Source: Scenedesmus sp. ARA3 (taxonomy: Eukaryota; Chlorophyta; Chlorophyceae; Sphaeropleales; Scenedesmaceae). Taken from it: 47,173 nucleotides of DNA. Location: the NCBI GenBank assembly GCA_004335835.1, contig RWJK01001855.1:1-47173 (forward strand). The letters are read 5' to 3'. Of the stretch, positions 1-12,700 are shown in pieces. Below the pieces are notes generated by a model. That model worked only from the letters and a program-made list of their open reading frames with translations, made no database searches and was not told the DNA's origin. Each line of letters begins with the position of its first letter. Within the stretch, counting starts at the first letter, position 1. The position numbers and the translations under genes were made by a program.

Positions 1-1645
1 CAAGGGGGGTTGGGGTGGGGGTCGCTCACACACAGACCCGAAGGGACTCTGTGTGAATCTTTTCGTATCAAAGGCAGTTGTAAAGAGTTGGGGCGCCCGG
101 CGAAAAAATTAAGTGTAGCAGCCTGACGGAAAAGCGACTGTTGCAACCCTAAAGCATTGCAGCGAAATCTAACACTCTTTGACATATGTAACAGTCGGAA
201 GCGCATGCATTGGTCGCTGACCGCTGCAGTTGCGCATACCACCACCATCGATAGAACATGGTCGGATGTGAGATGACTACCTCGTAGTGTGCGAACACCC
301 TTTTGGCATCAGCTGAACTCGGTCGCAGAACCAGCATATTCTTGATGCAACTTTCTAATATAACTGTGTGAAGCGCTGATCAGCGGGACCCACCATCGGC
401 GTTGCTGCACTTCCCTGTGCACGGGCGAGTCAGCCAGAACTTCAGTGGTAGTATATTGAAGTCAGTTGTAGTGCCTACTGCTGAAACATCTGGCCTCCTC
501 GGTGTTGGTAAACGCGATCAATTCAAGACAAGACAATTGCTTCATAAAGTCACATGAAAAGGCAAGGGCCATGCGTTACTGCGCAGCTTGTGAAGGCTGG
601 GGACTGTCAACCGCATGTGCAGCAGGTGGCAGCCTGCTGGACACATGCCAAGTGGACAGACACAAGCCTTTGCTAACCATGGCGCATCCACGCAAAACCA
701 ATACCAGCGATTGTTGTGCTGGAACAGCAGCAGCTGCTGCCTGTCACGCTGTTCATGGACACAAAGGCGTGCGGGGATGCAAGCTCCAGCGATGTGCATT
801 GCATGGCAGGCATGTCCTTGCTCACTCTGCTGTGACAATAACACAACCCCAGCTGTGCAAGAGCAACAATCAACGAAAGCCTGACCTGCATCAACAACCA
901 TACCCCTGAAACAGTGATTCAGGCAACTGGCGTGCAGACAAACGTGGCCACAAGGGGTTCACAAACCTGCAATGTTGCTGATAATAGGCGTGCGCATGCA
1001 TTTAAGGTACTACAGCTATACAAATGCAGTTTGTGCAATGGCCACAAACAGCACACATCTCATTTCATCAAACTGCCTCTCATACACAATGTACATGGTC
1101 ATCATGGTGCGGCTTGCGTGCTGCACACTGCAAGGACAGTTGCAGCATAGCCGGCACCAATATGCACAACTCACAACTACACAAACCAGACACACCACAT
1201 GGATTGACAACTGCCGCCCAGTTTTCATCAGGAGCAACAACCGTGCTACGGTGCAACCTGATCCAATGTAAGTCCACGCTCAGTGGGCGCGTGCTGGCAT
1301 TTGCTGTTAGCAGAATGCAGCAGAACAGACCATGCGCGTCTTCTTTCACATCCGTTGTTTAAAACCAGTAGCCAAAGGGCCGTGTGGCCACTGCAAGCCA
1401 GCCACATGCATTACCTCCGACCCTCGCACACAGCGGCAGCACCTACTGCTGGCCGCTACCCTTGCTAATTCAACCACCACCACTTGCCATCCAGCTGCAA
1501 CTCAAAGGTGCAACATCTCATACACAAGACAAGACAAGACACGTCGCCAGTTCATGTCTTGCCATCGGCTCCTGCTCCTGCTTTGCAGTCCCTGTGCCGC
1601 TGCCAGCGCTCCACAACCTTCACACAACCTTCAACCAACAACCCT
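1..1645. other. Intergenic / 3' flank of the giant gene
   Basis: No coding region can be supported here. Open frames exist on both strands but are short, overlap one another, and lack the CAG-rich exon composition and splice-site structure of the genes to the right. The first ~60 bases are G-rich. The stretch next to 1646 is probably the 3' untranslated region of the giant minus-strand gene. I saw no TGTAA polyadenylation motif on the minus strand here, so the transcript end cannot be placed. Confidence 0.5.
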
Positions 1646-2210
1646 TCACTCATCCTGGTCCGTCGCCCCCTCCCCAGCAACAACATCCTCGCCAACCGCA
1701 ACCTCAGCCACAGCTGCATCACCCGCAGCCGTGTCTGCTGCTGCTGCTGCATCCGCATTCACATCCGCGCTGCCCTGCTTGGCCCTCAGGCCCCCAAATA
1801 GGTAGCTGACCATGCTAGCCACAGCACTGCCGTGCTTTGCAAGCCCCGACTGAGCTGATGCATCAGTAGCTTCATGCAGCGGTGGGCAGTCTGGCAGCTC
1901 CGGCAGCTCTGCAAGAGGCACGCTGTCGTCCCCTTCCTCCTCATCAACATCATCAACCTGCTGCTGCTGCTGCTCAACTCCCCATTCACCACTTGTGGGT
2001 TCAGCTGCTGAGCCGACAGCTATCACAGCGGGCGCTGAAAAGGAGGATTCGTCCTCGCGTGGCTGGCGCCCTGCTGCTGCATCTGCGGCGCTGCTGCTGC
2101 TGCTGCTGCCGGCGCTGCCTTCCTCAACACCCTGAGGCCCCTCCTCAAACTCAGCACTGCTGCTGCAGGGGCCGCTAGCATCAGCATAGCTGACAGCGGA
2201 GATGTAGGAC

Positions 2211-2245
<35 letters not shown>

Positions 2246-4664
2246 ACCTGCTGCTGACTTGTTGGTGCTGTAGGGCGAGGCTGCTCCTCCCTGCGCTGCT
2301 GCTGCAGCCGCTGCAGCTGCACTTGCAGCTGCTGCTGGTGCAACCACGGCTCCTGCAGAGCCCCTGGAGCGCCAGGGAGCCGAGTCTGCTGCTGCTGCTG
2401 CTGAGTCGGCGCGGTTGACTGCATATGATGTCTCAAGAAAAAACTGTTCGGGGCGTTCCAGTGTGGTGCCGGCGCGCCAAGGTGCTGCTGCTGCATCTCT
2501 GCTGCCCACGGGAAGCTGTGGCTCACGAAAACACATGACAGAGCGCTGCGGCATGGCATCGAATGGTGCTGCTGCGCCCACATAGTCTGCTGGCTCAGCT
2601 GCAGCAGCAGCAGCTGCTGCCGGCTCAGCTGCTCCTCTGCCTGCTGTCTCAGCAGCAGCAGCAGCGCCACCACCAGCAACAGCAGATGCCGTAGCTTCAC
2701 GAGTGTCTGCTGACTCAGCATCAGCAGCATCAGCAGCAGCATGCGTGCTGTCACCCTGGCTCAGCAGCCGTGCCAACCGCTCCCTCACTGATGGCCGCCC
2801 AGCCAGCACAGCAGCAGCATCCCTGCTGCCTGCTGCTGCCGCGCTGCTGCTGCTGGTGCCAGCAGCAGCAGCAGCGCCAAATGCGCGGGGGCTTAGGCCT
2901 GTTGCTGGTGTGTGCTGGCCTGGTGTTGTGCCAGGGCTCATGGTGCTGACTGTCTCACTGATGCTGATGCGGTGAGAGCTGAGGCGGGCAATCTGAGGCC
3001 CCTCGCCTGCTGCTGCTGGAGGCACGATCTCGCTGCCGCTGTCGCTGCTGCTGCCATCCTCGCTGCCACTGGCAGCTGACTCATCGTCATGCTGCACAGT
3101 GCCAGCTGCTGCAGCAAAGCCACTGACGCCTACAGCTGCTGCTGCTGCTGCTGCTGCTGCTGCAGAAGGACTGCTGTCGTTTGCAGCTGGTTGGTGCTGC
3201 TGCCCATTGAAGGCGCTCGTCGCCGCTGCAGCAAAGCCCGTGACACCAGGTGCTGCTGCTGCTGCATTGGAGGCTGACTCTCTGTCCTGTGGCTGCGTCA
3301 GCAAATCAGGATCAGCAGCAGCAGCAGCGGCAACACCCGCTGTTGTAGCAGCCACACCCTGATGCCTGTCCTCCTCAGCCGCAGCAGCTGCACTGCTGCT
3401 GATGGTGCCAGCTGGAAGAGGCCGGCTGCTGCTACGCTGCTGCAGACCCTGGGTCTGACCACGCATGGCATTGCTGCTGCTGCTGCTGTCAACACTAGAG
3501 CTGCCCATGAACATGGCTTTCAGTGCTGACACGCGCGAGCCAATGCCCCAGGAGGGTACTGCTGCTGCGTCTTGCAGCTGCTGCTGCTCCTGCTCCTGCA
3601 GCTCCTGCAGGCGCTGCTCGTGCAGGTGCAGCTGCGGCTGCTGCTGCTGCTGCTGCTGCTGCAGCTGCTGCCGTGCCTTGTGACCCCTGAAGGCTGCTTG
3701 AATCCTCGTGGCGGCTGCAGCCTCGTCAGCTGTCACAGATAGTGCCGCAGTTGTGCTAGCACCACTGCGCACACCATTCTGCTCAGTGCTCTCAGCTGCA
3801 GGGCTGGCAGTTGCATCGTCTGCGCCTCCTGTGCCTGCTGCACTAGTGCCTGCTGCGGCCCCTGCTGTGACTGCTGCTGCTGCCGCTGCTGCGCTGAGCA
3901 CTGCAGCGGACAAGCCTGCATCGGCATAGCTGCTGGTGCTGCTGCTGCCCTCAACTGGCACCTCCTGCAGCTGGTCACCATCTATGCTGCTTGCTCCATC
4001 AAAGCCAGATGTAGGCGCGAGCATGGCATCCCTGCTGTCATTCTCAACATCTGCAGCGCCCCTGCCTATGACGTCGCCCACATCTGCAGCTGCCACTTCC
4101 TCACCCACACTTGACTCGAGCCTGCTGCTGCTGGTGTCAGCCGCTGCAGCTCCAGTCAGGCCCCTGGAAGCAACTGCTGGGAGTACCACAGCGCTGCTGT
4201 CGCTGCTGCTGCTTGCACTGCCGAGCAGCATGGCCTTCAGTACTGACACGCGCGAGCCAATGCCCCAGGAAGGTGCTGCTGCTGCTGCTGCTGTTGCAGC
4301 CGCATCATGCTCCGCCGCGGCGTCAGCAGCTGCCTGTTGCTGCCGCTGCTGCTGCTGCTCCCGCTGCTGCAGCAGCAGTTGCCTTGCCTGGTAGCGGCGG
4401 AAGGCTGCTTGGATGATCTTTGTAGCTGCTGCTGCCTCATCCTTAGTTGCGTCAACTGCAGCTGCAGCTACACCAGCACTGCTTGGGTGATCATTTTGCA
4501 GGCTGCTGTGCCCACCAGCGTCCAGAGCTGCTGCTGTTGCTGCTGCTGCTGCTGTGGTGACATCTGCCTCCAGATCAACTTCCACAAAGGGTGCGGCAAC
4601 TGCAGCGTCAGTGCTGCTTGCTGCATCATCAGCTTGAAGCAACGCACCTGCAGCTGCGGCAGTA

Positions 4665-4695
<31 letters not shown>

Positions 4696-5126
4696 GCTCT
4701 CCGTGCATGGCTCTTGCTGACCTGCTGCTGCTGCTGCTGTCAATGCTGGTGCTGCCTAGCAGCATGGCCTTCAGTGCTGACACGCGCGAGCCAATGCCCC
4801 AAGAAGGCGCTGCTGCTGCTGCTGCTGCTGCTGCATCCACATCTGCACTGCTGGGAGCAGCAGCTGCTGCAGCACATACACCACCACCAGCAGCAGCAGC
4901 ATTTTCAGCAGCATCTGCTGCGGCTGCGCTGCTGCTGGCAGCATCACCTCCTTCAAGGTTGTTACGGCTGCTGCCGCTGCTGCTGGCATACGCCACAGCA
5001 TCAGCTGCCTCACTGCTACCTGCCTGTTCCGGTGCTGGCTCGATCTCTGCTCCAGCAGCAGCAGCACATGCACCTGTAGCCAAGGCATATGCCTCATCCA
5101 TTGACAGAGCCCTGCTGGCGGTTAAT

Positions 5127-5159
<33 letters not shown>

Positions 5160-7882
5160 CCTGATGATGCCTCGTACATCTGTACCTCTGCTGCTACTGC
5201 TGAATCAGCAGGAGCCACATGAGCAGCAGCAAAAGCTTCCTCAAAGCTCGGGCCACGGTCAGCGGCAGCTGCAGCTGCATCACTGCTTACTGCTGGCACA
5301 GCAGCCGTATCTGCCGGTACTGCTGCTGCATCGTCACCTGCCTCATCTGCTGCTGCCGCTGCATCTCCAGCAGCAGCTAACACCTCAGCACCAGCGCTGC
5401 TGCTGCGGCTGGGGGTTGAGCTGCTGCTGTCGCTCTCGCTGCTGCTGTCGCTATCCATCGCAGTGCGTCGGCGCCATGAGGCCCTCGTGTAGAGGATGCG
5501 CTCTGCAGGGGGGCTCCCGCCCGCTGCTGCTGCTGCTGCTGCTGCTGCAGATGTTTCTGTCTGATCTTCAGGCATACCAGCAGTCGCTGCTGCTGCCACT
5601 GCTGCTGCAGTGCCTGCCGCAAGGACGGCAGTAGTTGGTAAGCCACGCGCATTGTCATCTGGTGCGTCAGTTGCAGGTGCTGCTGCTTCTGTCTGTGCAG
5701 CAGAGGCTGCAAGGGCATCCGGCTTGGCCCAGCTGCTGCTGCTGCCCAGCAGCATGGCCTTCAGTGCTGATACGCGCGAGCCAATGCCCCAGGACTCCCC
5801 AGAAGCAGCAGCAGACTGCTGCAGCTGCTGCTGCTCCTGCTCCTGCAGCTGCTGCAGGCGCTGCTCGTGCAGGTGCAGCTGTGGCTGCTGCTGCTGTTGC
5901 TGCTGCAGCTGCTGCCGTGACTTGTGGCCCCTGAAAGCTGCCTGAATCCTTGTGGCAGCTGCAGCCTCTTCAGCTGTAGCTGCCTCTGGTAAAGTTGGCA
6001 GTCCAGCTTGAGCTGCAGCTGCAGCATCAGCAGAGGCACTGCTGCTGCTGCTGCCGCTTGACAGCTGTGCAGAACGGGGGCTGGGCATAGCCCTCACTCC
6101 CGGGACAGATGCCGCAACAGCAGCCAGAGCCTCGAGCGACGCCTTGGCAGCAGCAACAGACGACTGCCGCACCAGCGATGGCCCGCGCGGGCTGTCTGCT
6201 GCTGCTGCTGCTGCTGCTGTTGCTGCGGCAGCGTCACCGCTGAGGTTGCGGCTCAGCACACTGTGCAATGCAGCAACCTGGCTGCTAGTGCGGCTGGGAG
6301 TTGGGCTTGACTCATTGCTGCCGCTAATGCTGCTGTAGCGAGGGCTACCAAACTGCCTGAGCCTGTCGCTGCGAAGCTTGGCTGAGGCTTCCGTGGTGGC
6401 TGCAAGCGTTAGCAGCGACACCTTGGCTGCTGCAAACGCTGACTGTGCCGCTGCTGCATCTGCGTCAGCGTCTGCTGCTGCTGCTGGGACGCGGCCAGCA
6501 CTCAGCTGCGTGTTGAGCCTCCTAGCAGCACTGCTGCTGCCAGATGCTGCTGCTGCTGCTGGCGCCTCTGCTGCTTCATACAGTGCAGCAAGCCTGCCGA
6601 CGGCCCTGCTGTCGGTGCCAGCTGCATCACCGGCTGCTGCTGGCGGCTGAAGGTATGCTGGCAGGGATGTGTTACGGCCTAGTGGCTGCCTTGTCACAAC
6701 ACCAGCATCAACAGACACTAGACCATCGCCATCAGCAGCAGTGCCAGAAGCAGCTGCTGCCTCAAGGCTGAAACGGCTCGGCCCAGCAGCACCTGCTGCA
6801 GACTGCTGAGCAGCAGTTGCTGCTGCTGCTGCTGCTGCTGTTCCTGCTGCTGCTGCTGCGCGTGCGCTGACGTCAGATGCTGCTCCATCAAGCGATGACC
6901 TGGCAGAGTCAATCTCTTGCCACGCCTCAGGAGGCAATGCAGCAGTGACACCTGCTGCTACAGCCGGCTTCATCAGAGGCTTGTGGGCAGTGGGGCTGCA
7001 GTAGCTGCTGCTGATACCCTCCAGCGCTGCTGCAGCTGCTGCTGCACGTGAGGCGCTTACCCAGCTCGGGGAGGTGGGGTCGGAGTTTGCTGCTGCTGCT
7101 GTGCTGGCTAGGCGCCTGGATGCGTCAATGCTACGCCTGCTGCTGCTGCTGCTGCCGCCGCCGTCAGTGCTGCGCCTGGCAGCTGCTGCGTCGCCACTAC
7201 TGGCAGATACAAAGGCAGCAGCAGCAGGCGCCGCAGCGGTGCGGCTGCCAGCAGCAGATGAGGCGGTGTCGTCAATGTCTGCGGTGTCTGCTGCAGTGCC
7301 CCATGCATCAAAGCTCAGCACCGCTGCACTTGCGTGATCCAGATCTGCCTCTGGTCCATCTGCAGCAGCAGGCCAGCTGCTGACATCAGCGTCATCTTGC
7401 AGCTGATCCTCTGCTGCTGCTGCTGCTGCTGCTGGTAAGCCAGCGCCAGCAGCTGTGAAGGGAGCTGCTGCTGCTGCTGCTGCTGCTGCTGGTTCATGCT
7501 CAGCAGTGTACTCAAATGCAGGCAGTCCGCCTGCTGCATCTGCAGCAACTACCCCATGGCCATGCCCGCGTGCACGTGCCACGGCTGCAGCATATGCTGC
7601 GCCAGCAACACTGCCCTCAGCTGCATTAGTTTCTGCATTTGCGCGTGCGCGAGCCACTGCAGCAGCATATGCTGCTGCAGCTGCACTGTCCTCGTCTGCA
7701 TGCATTGCATCTGCACGTGCACGGGCCACTGCGGCAGCATACGCTGCGCTAGCCACATCTGCCTCAGCTGTGTCTGCTGCTCCTGGCCATGGCCCTGCTG
7801 CTGCTTGGCTTGCATCACCGGCAGTGAGATCAAGTGCAGCAGCATCTCTGCTGTAGCTTGAGCGGGTGCTGGCTGCCGCAAG

Positions 7883-7917
<35 letters not shown>

Positions 7918-8805
7918 CCGCCGTCGTCGTGGGTGGCGAGCCACCTCTGTCAGCTGCAGCGCCCTGGTCAGCTGTTGCGTCAATGTCAGCTGCTGCAGCC
8001 TGCTCAGCTGCAGCACCTTCCACCTGCACATCACTGCTGCTTGACATCAAGCTGCCTGCCCTAGCTAGCAGCATGGCCTTCAGTGCTGACACGCGCGAGC
8101 CAATGCCCCAGGTCAGTGCAGCAGCGTCATCTTCTGTGGTGATTACTGTCGTGGTGGCTGCTGCCTCGTCTGACTCAGCCTGGCTGCCAAGCTGGTGCTG
8201 CTGCTGCAGCTGCTGCCGCACCCGGTGGCCCCTGAATACAGCCTGGATTTTGGCAGCTGCTGCTTCTTGCGCAACCTGCTGCTGCTGCTCTCGCTGCTGC
8301 TGCTGCAGCTGCTGCCGCACCCGGTGGCCCCTGAAGGTTGCTTGAATCTTTGCAGCTGCTGCTTCTTGTGCATCTTGTTGCTGCTGCTGCAGCTGCTGGC
8401 GCACTCGATGACCCCTGAAGGTTGCTTGAATCTTGGCAGCAGCTGCATCCTGCTGCTGCTGCCGTTCCTGCTGCAGCTGCTGCCGCACCCTTTGCCCTTT
8501 GTAGACAGCCTGTATCTTGACAGCTGCTGCATGCTGCTGCAGCCGCTGCTGCTGCAGCTGCTGCCGCACCCGGTGGCCCTTGTAGGCAGCTTGCAGCTTT
8601 GTGGCTGCTGCTTCTTGCTGCTGCTGTTGCATCCGCTGCTGCTGCACCTGCTGGCGTACGCGATGACCCCTGAAGGTTGCTTGGATCTTAGCAGCAGCTG
8701 CATCTTGCTGCTGCTGCTGCTGCTGCTTCAGCTGCTGGCGCTGGCGGTGGCCCGTGTAAGCAGCCTGAATCTTAGCGGCTGCTGCTTCCTGCTGCTGCAG
8801 CTGCA

Positions 8806-8860
<55 letters not shown>

Positions 8861-8920
8861 CAGCTGCTGGCGCAGCTGATGACCCCTGTAAGCAGCCTGA
8901 ATCTTAGCGGCTGCTGCTTC

Positions 8921-8965
<45 letters not shown>

Positions 8966-9421
8966 CAGCTGCTGGCGCAGCTGATGACCCCTGTAAGCAG
9001 CCTGGATCCTCACTGCAGCTGCCTCATCTTCTGCGGGACCAGTCTCAGCGCCACCTGTTGCTGCTGCTGCTGCTGTCATGCCTGCGGCTGTAGCTGCACC
9101 GCCAAGTGCAGCTGCTGCCAGCAGCGCGGCTGAGCTGCTGTCCCTTTGAGCCTCCTCGAAGCTGCTTGCAGGGTACATCTGCTCATCAGACAGGCTGCTT
9201 CCAGCATAAGCAGCAGCAGCAGCAGCTTGTGTGCCAGCTTCAGCTGCATCTGGGTAGCTGCTGGCTGGGTACATCTGATCACCAGCAGCAGCCCCAGCAG
9301 CAGCATCGTGTTCTGCTGCTGCTGGCCACTCCACACCCTCTGCACTGCCAAGGCCAGTGCCAGGGTATGCTGCTGCTGCTGCCAAGCCGGCAATGTCAGC
9401 ATCAGAATGCGCATGTGGGTA

Positions 9422-9452
<31 letters not shown>

Positions 9453-9601
9453 GGGGCTGTGCCCAAGGCAGCTGCTGAGTCAGCAGTGCCATCTGCTGCT
9501 GCAGGCCACTCTACTCTGTCTGCAGCGCTGATGCAAATTTCTGGGTAGCTTACTGCCTCAGGTGCCGGCGTAGACGCCAGGGTGCTGAGTGTAGATTGCA
9601 G

Positions 9602-9636
<35 letters not shown>

Positions 9637-9700
9637 CTGCACGGCGTTGCACCCTGGCTTGCCGGCGCTCGCCACGTGCATGCGAAGCAAACATGTGACC
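1646..9700 (-). CDS. Giant gene, exon 17 (IQ motifs and SWGIGSRVSALKAMLLG modules)
   Basis: This single 8,055-nt exon (2,684 codons plus TGA) starts GHMFASHARGERRQARVQRR. Nine IQ motifs (IQAAYRGHQLRQQ, IQATFRGHRVRQQ and similar) separated by Gln runs lie at about 9010-8210. Three more are near 5940, 4410 and 3690. Five copies of SWGIGSRVSALKAMLLG or close variants sit at about 8060-8113, 5745-5795, 4759-4806, 4213-4269 and 3511-3552; four of them follow an IQ motif and a Gln-rich linker. Three AAYAAAVARARA units lie near 7560-7760. The rest is Ala/Ser-rich and probably disordered. IQ motifs bind calmodulin or related EF-hand proteins (known). The exon has no hydrophobic segment long enough to span a membrane, so it is probably cytoplasmic (inference). 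Confidence 0.8.
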
Positions 9701-12700
9701 CTGCAGGACACAGCGCAAGCATAAATGTACATTTGCACAATTTGGTCGCTACCGCTACAATGGCCTTCAGAACGCACGCATTGCAGCTTGGTGCGCTGTG
9801 CAGCGTGTCACACACAAAAGCCGCTGCTGCGTCTGCTGCTCGCAGGCATTGATGGGGAGGCAGTAATGCTGCAGAAGCATGCACGGCTTACCCGCGTCAT
9901 CTGATCCCAGTCGTATGTCGGCGTGTCAATGCTGCTGCTGCTCGTATCAGAAGCTGCACCGTCGCCGGCCACTGCTGCAGTAGCTGGCTGTGCTGCCTCT
10001 GGCGCTGCTGCTGCTGCTGCTGCCAATGCTGGTGACTTCCTCCTGCCAGCGAAAAGCATGCCAAACAGCGAAGCACCAGCTGCAGCAGGTGCAGCAGCAG
10101 CAGCCACGGTTCTGGCACCACCTGCCTGCCTTGACGCAGCTGTCGCAGGGGTGGGCTGTGCAGTGCTCACTGCTGCTGCTGTTGCTGCTGCCGGGCCCTG
10201 CTTTGCTGCCCTGCGCTCCACCCTGGCTTGGCGCCATTCGCCACGCGCGTGTGAGGCAAATACATGACCCTGCAGAGCATACATGCATGGCTGTGGTGAG
10301 TAGACAGCGCATAAACAACCAGCAAACATCGCTGGAGTGCGAGACCTAGTAAAGGCAGCGATGTAACCTGTCATTGCTTGATCAGACTGACATCCACCTG
10401 CTGTGATCTGGCAGAGTCTGGGGTAATAGGTGACAGCAGCAGCAGCTGATGAGCTCACACGTTTCATGTGATATGAAAACAGCAGAGCATCATGTCAGTG
10501 ATGCTGCGTGCAGAGCCTTCTGGCTGCTGTAGCACCATTCAGTCTTATGTGGCAGCAGCAGAAGCCGTGGAGCTCACCCGTGTCATGTGGTCCCAGTCAT
10601 ACGTTGGCGACTCGATGCTGCTGCTGCTTGTGTCAGATGCCGCACCATCGCCCGCCCCTGATGCTTCTAGCTCTGCTGGCTGTGCAGCTTCAGGTACTGC
10701 TGCTGCTGTTGCTGCTGCTGCAGGTGCCTTTTTCCTGCCACCAAACAGCGCACCAAGAAGCGAAGCACCTGCTGCTGAAGGTGCAGCAGCACCCAACTTG
10801 CCTGCAGCACCTGCCTGCCTTGCTGCTGCTGCTGCTGCAGCTGATGGGGCAGGCTGTGCATTGCCTGCCGTTGCTGCTGCTGCTGCATCACCAGCAGGGG
10901 CACCTGCAGCGGCAGCTGTTTTGATCACAAGCACCTTACGAGCTGTTGCTGCTGCTGGTGGTGCTGCTGGTGCTGCTGCTGCTGGGGTTGTGCTGCGCCC
11001 TGCAAACAGCGCAGCAAACAGCGGCGTGCCACGAGCTGCTGCTGCTGCTGCTGGTGCTGATGCTGCTGCTGCTGCTGCTGCAGAAGCGACAGCTGCCCTT
11101 GCTGTAGCCTTCTTGCCTTTCTGCTTGGCAGGCTGCTTTGTGGGTGATGGTGCTCTGACAGCTGCTGTGGTTGCTGGTTGGGCACTAGAAGTTGCAGCAC
11201 GCTGCTTCCCCTGCAGAAACAGCAGGCAAGGCACGAGACGGAAGTGCACAACATCGGTAACATGCTTTGCAGGTGTGGGACAGCTATGTATTTTCCAAAG
11301 CATGCTCCAGCCGTTTTGCTTGCTTGAATAATCACAAAGCTGCCTGCACAGGCACTGTGGACCATGTGGCACTGGGACATGATAGCGCCAAAGACACTCT
11401 ACACCCACCCAAAGTGCCTCGCAAGTTTGCTGAATGAATGGCACATTTCAGCCTCACCTGTGCAGCTATGGCACATTTCAGCCTCACCTGTGCACATTTC
11501 AGCCTCACCTGTGCAGCTAGCCGCTGCCTGATCCTAGTACCAGCTCCGCGTGGCCGCTGCTGCCGCACGCGCATTGCAAACACTGCCAGCAGCGGCAGCA
11601 GCAGCAGCAGGCCTGTGCCATGCGGGTAATACCGCTTCACTGCTGCTGCCGCTGCCTGTGCTGAGTCACCTCCTAGCACTGCTGCTACAGCAGGCGTGCT
11701 TGCGTCGACCGCTGACACAACATATGCGTCAGCAGCAGACGCAGCAGCGATCGCCGCAGCTGCACTTGCGTCTCTCGCCGCATTGAACGATGCAGACGAC
11801 TTCAGAACAGCAGCTGACGCGTAATCAGCAGCGCCGCCGCCAGCACGCCTTGCCAGATCTTGGCTGTATGTCACATACTCCGGAGACTTTGCTGCCGCTG
11901 CTGCTGCCGCCTGCTGTGCCGCTGACAAGTACTGAGCTGCTGTGCGGTGCACAGGAGCGACATAGCCTGCTGCTGTTGCTAGGTAGCCAGATGCTGAGCG
12001 CTGTAGGGTACCCACATATGGAGCTGCAGCCTGTTGAACAGGTGCTGCATATGATGCGGCAGTGTTGAGATAGCCAGATGCAGCTTTCTGCACAGGTGCA
12101 ATGTATGGTGCTGCCGCCTGCTGCATTGGAGCCATGTAGGCCACAGCCAATGCGTACGCTGCTGCAGCAGCTGCTGCTGCTCTGCCGAGAGTGCTTGAGG
12201 GCAGCAGGCTGCGCATGCTTGACGCCTCATCAGCAGCAGCATCAACAGCAGCAGCAGCAGCAGCAGCAGTGTCTGATAAGATTGGCGTGTCCGCTGGGGC
12301 TGCAGCAGCAGTTCTGTCGGCTGCAGCTGGCATGGCAGTGCTGACGTCACCATCATGTTCTTGACTGCTGCTGCTGCTGCTGCCGGCAGCAGCAACTTCA
12401 TCAACCACGCTTTCTGCACTGCTGCTGTCGCCTGCAGTTGCTGCAAGTGACGCAGCAGCTTCTTTAAGCTGCCGCAGTTGCTGCTGCACACCTGCAGCAC
12501 CTGCTGCTACAGCATCACGCACTGCTGTGCTAGTGTCCGCCTCAAGTGGCAGGTCCACCACAACATGCGGCACTCCTTCGAACTGCTGCTGCTGCTGCTG
12601 CTGCTGCCCAATGCCCTGCAGCTGAGCCTGTGACAGCAGCAGGCCAGCGGCTCCGGCACCAGCTGCTGCTGTACCAACAGCAGCAGCACCAGGCATGGCA

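Noticed and set aside
8195..9133. Leu-rich plus-strand frame resembling a membrane protein
   Set aside because: Reverse of the IQ/poly-Gln region; the regular spacing of IQ motifs on the minus strand is the real signal.
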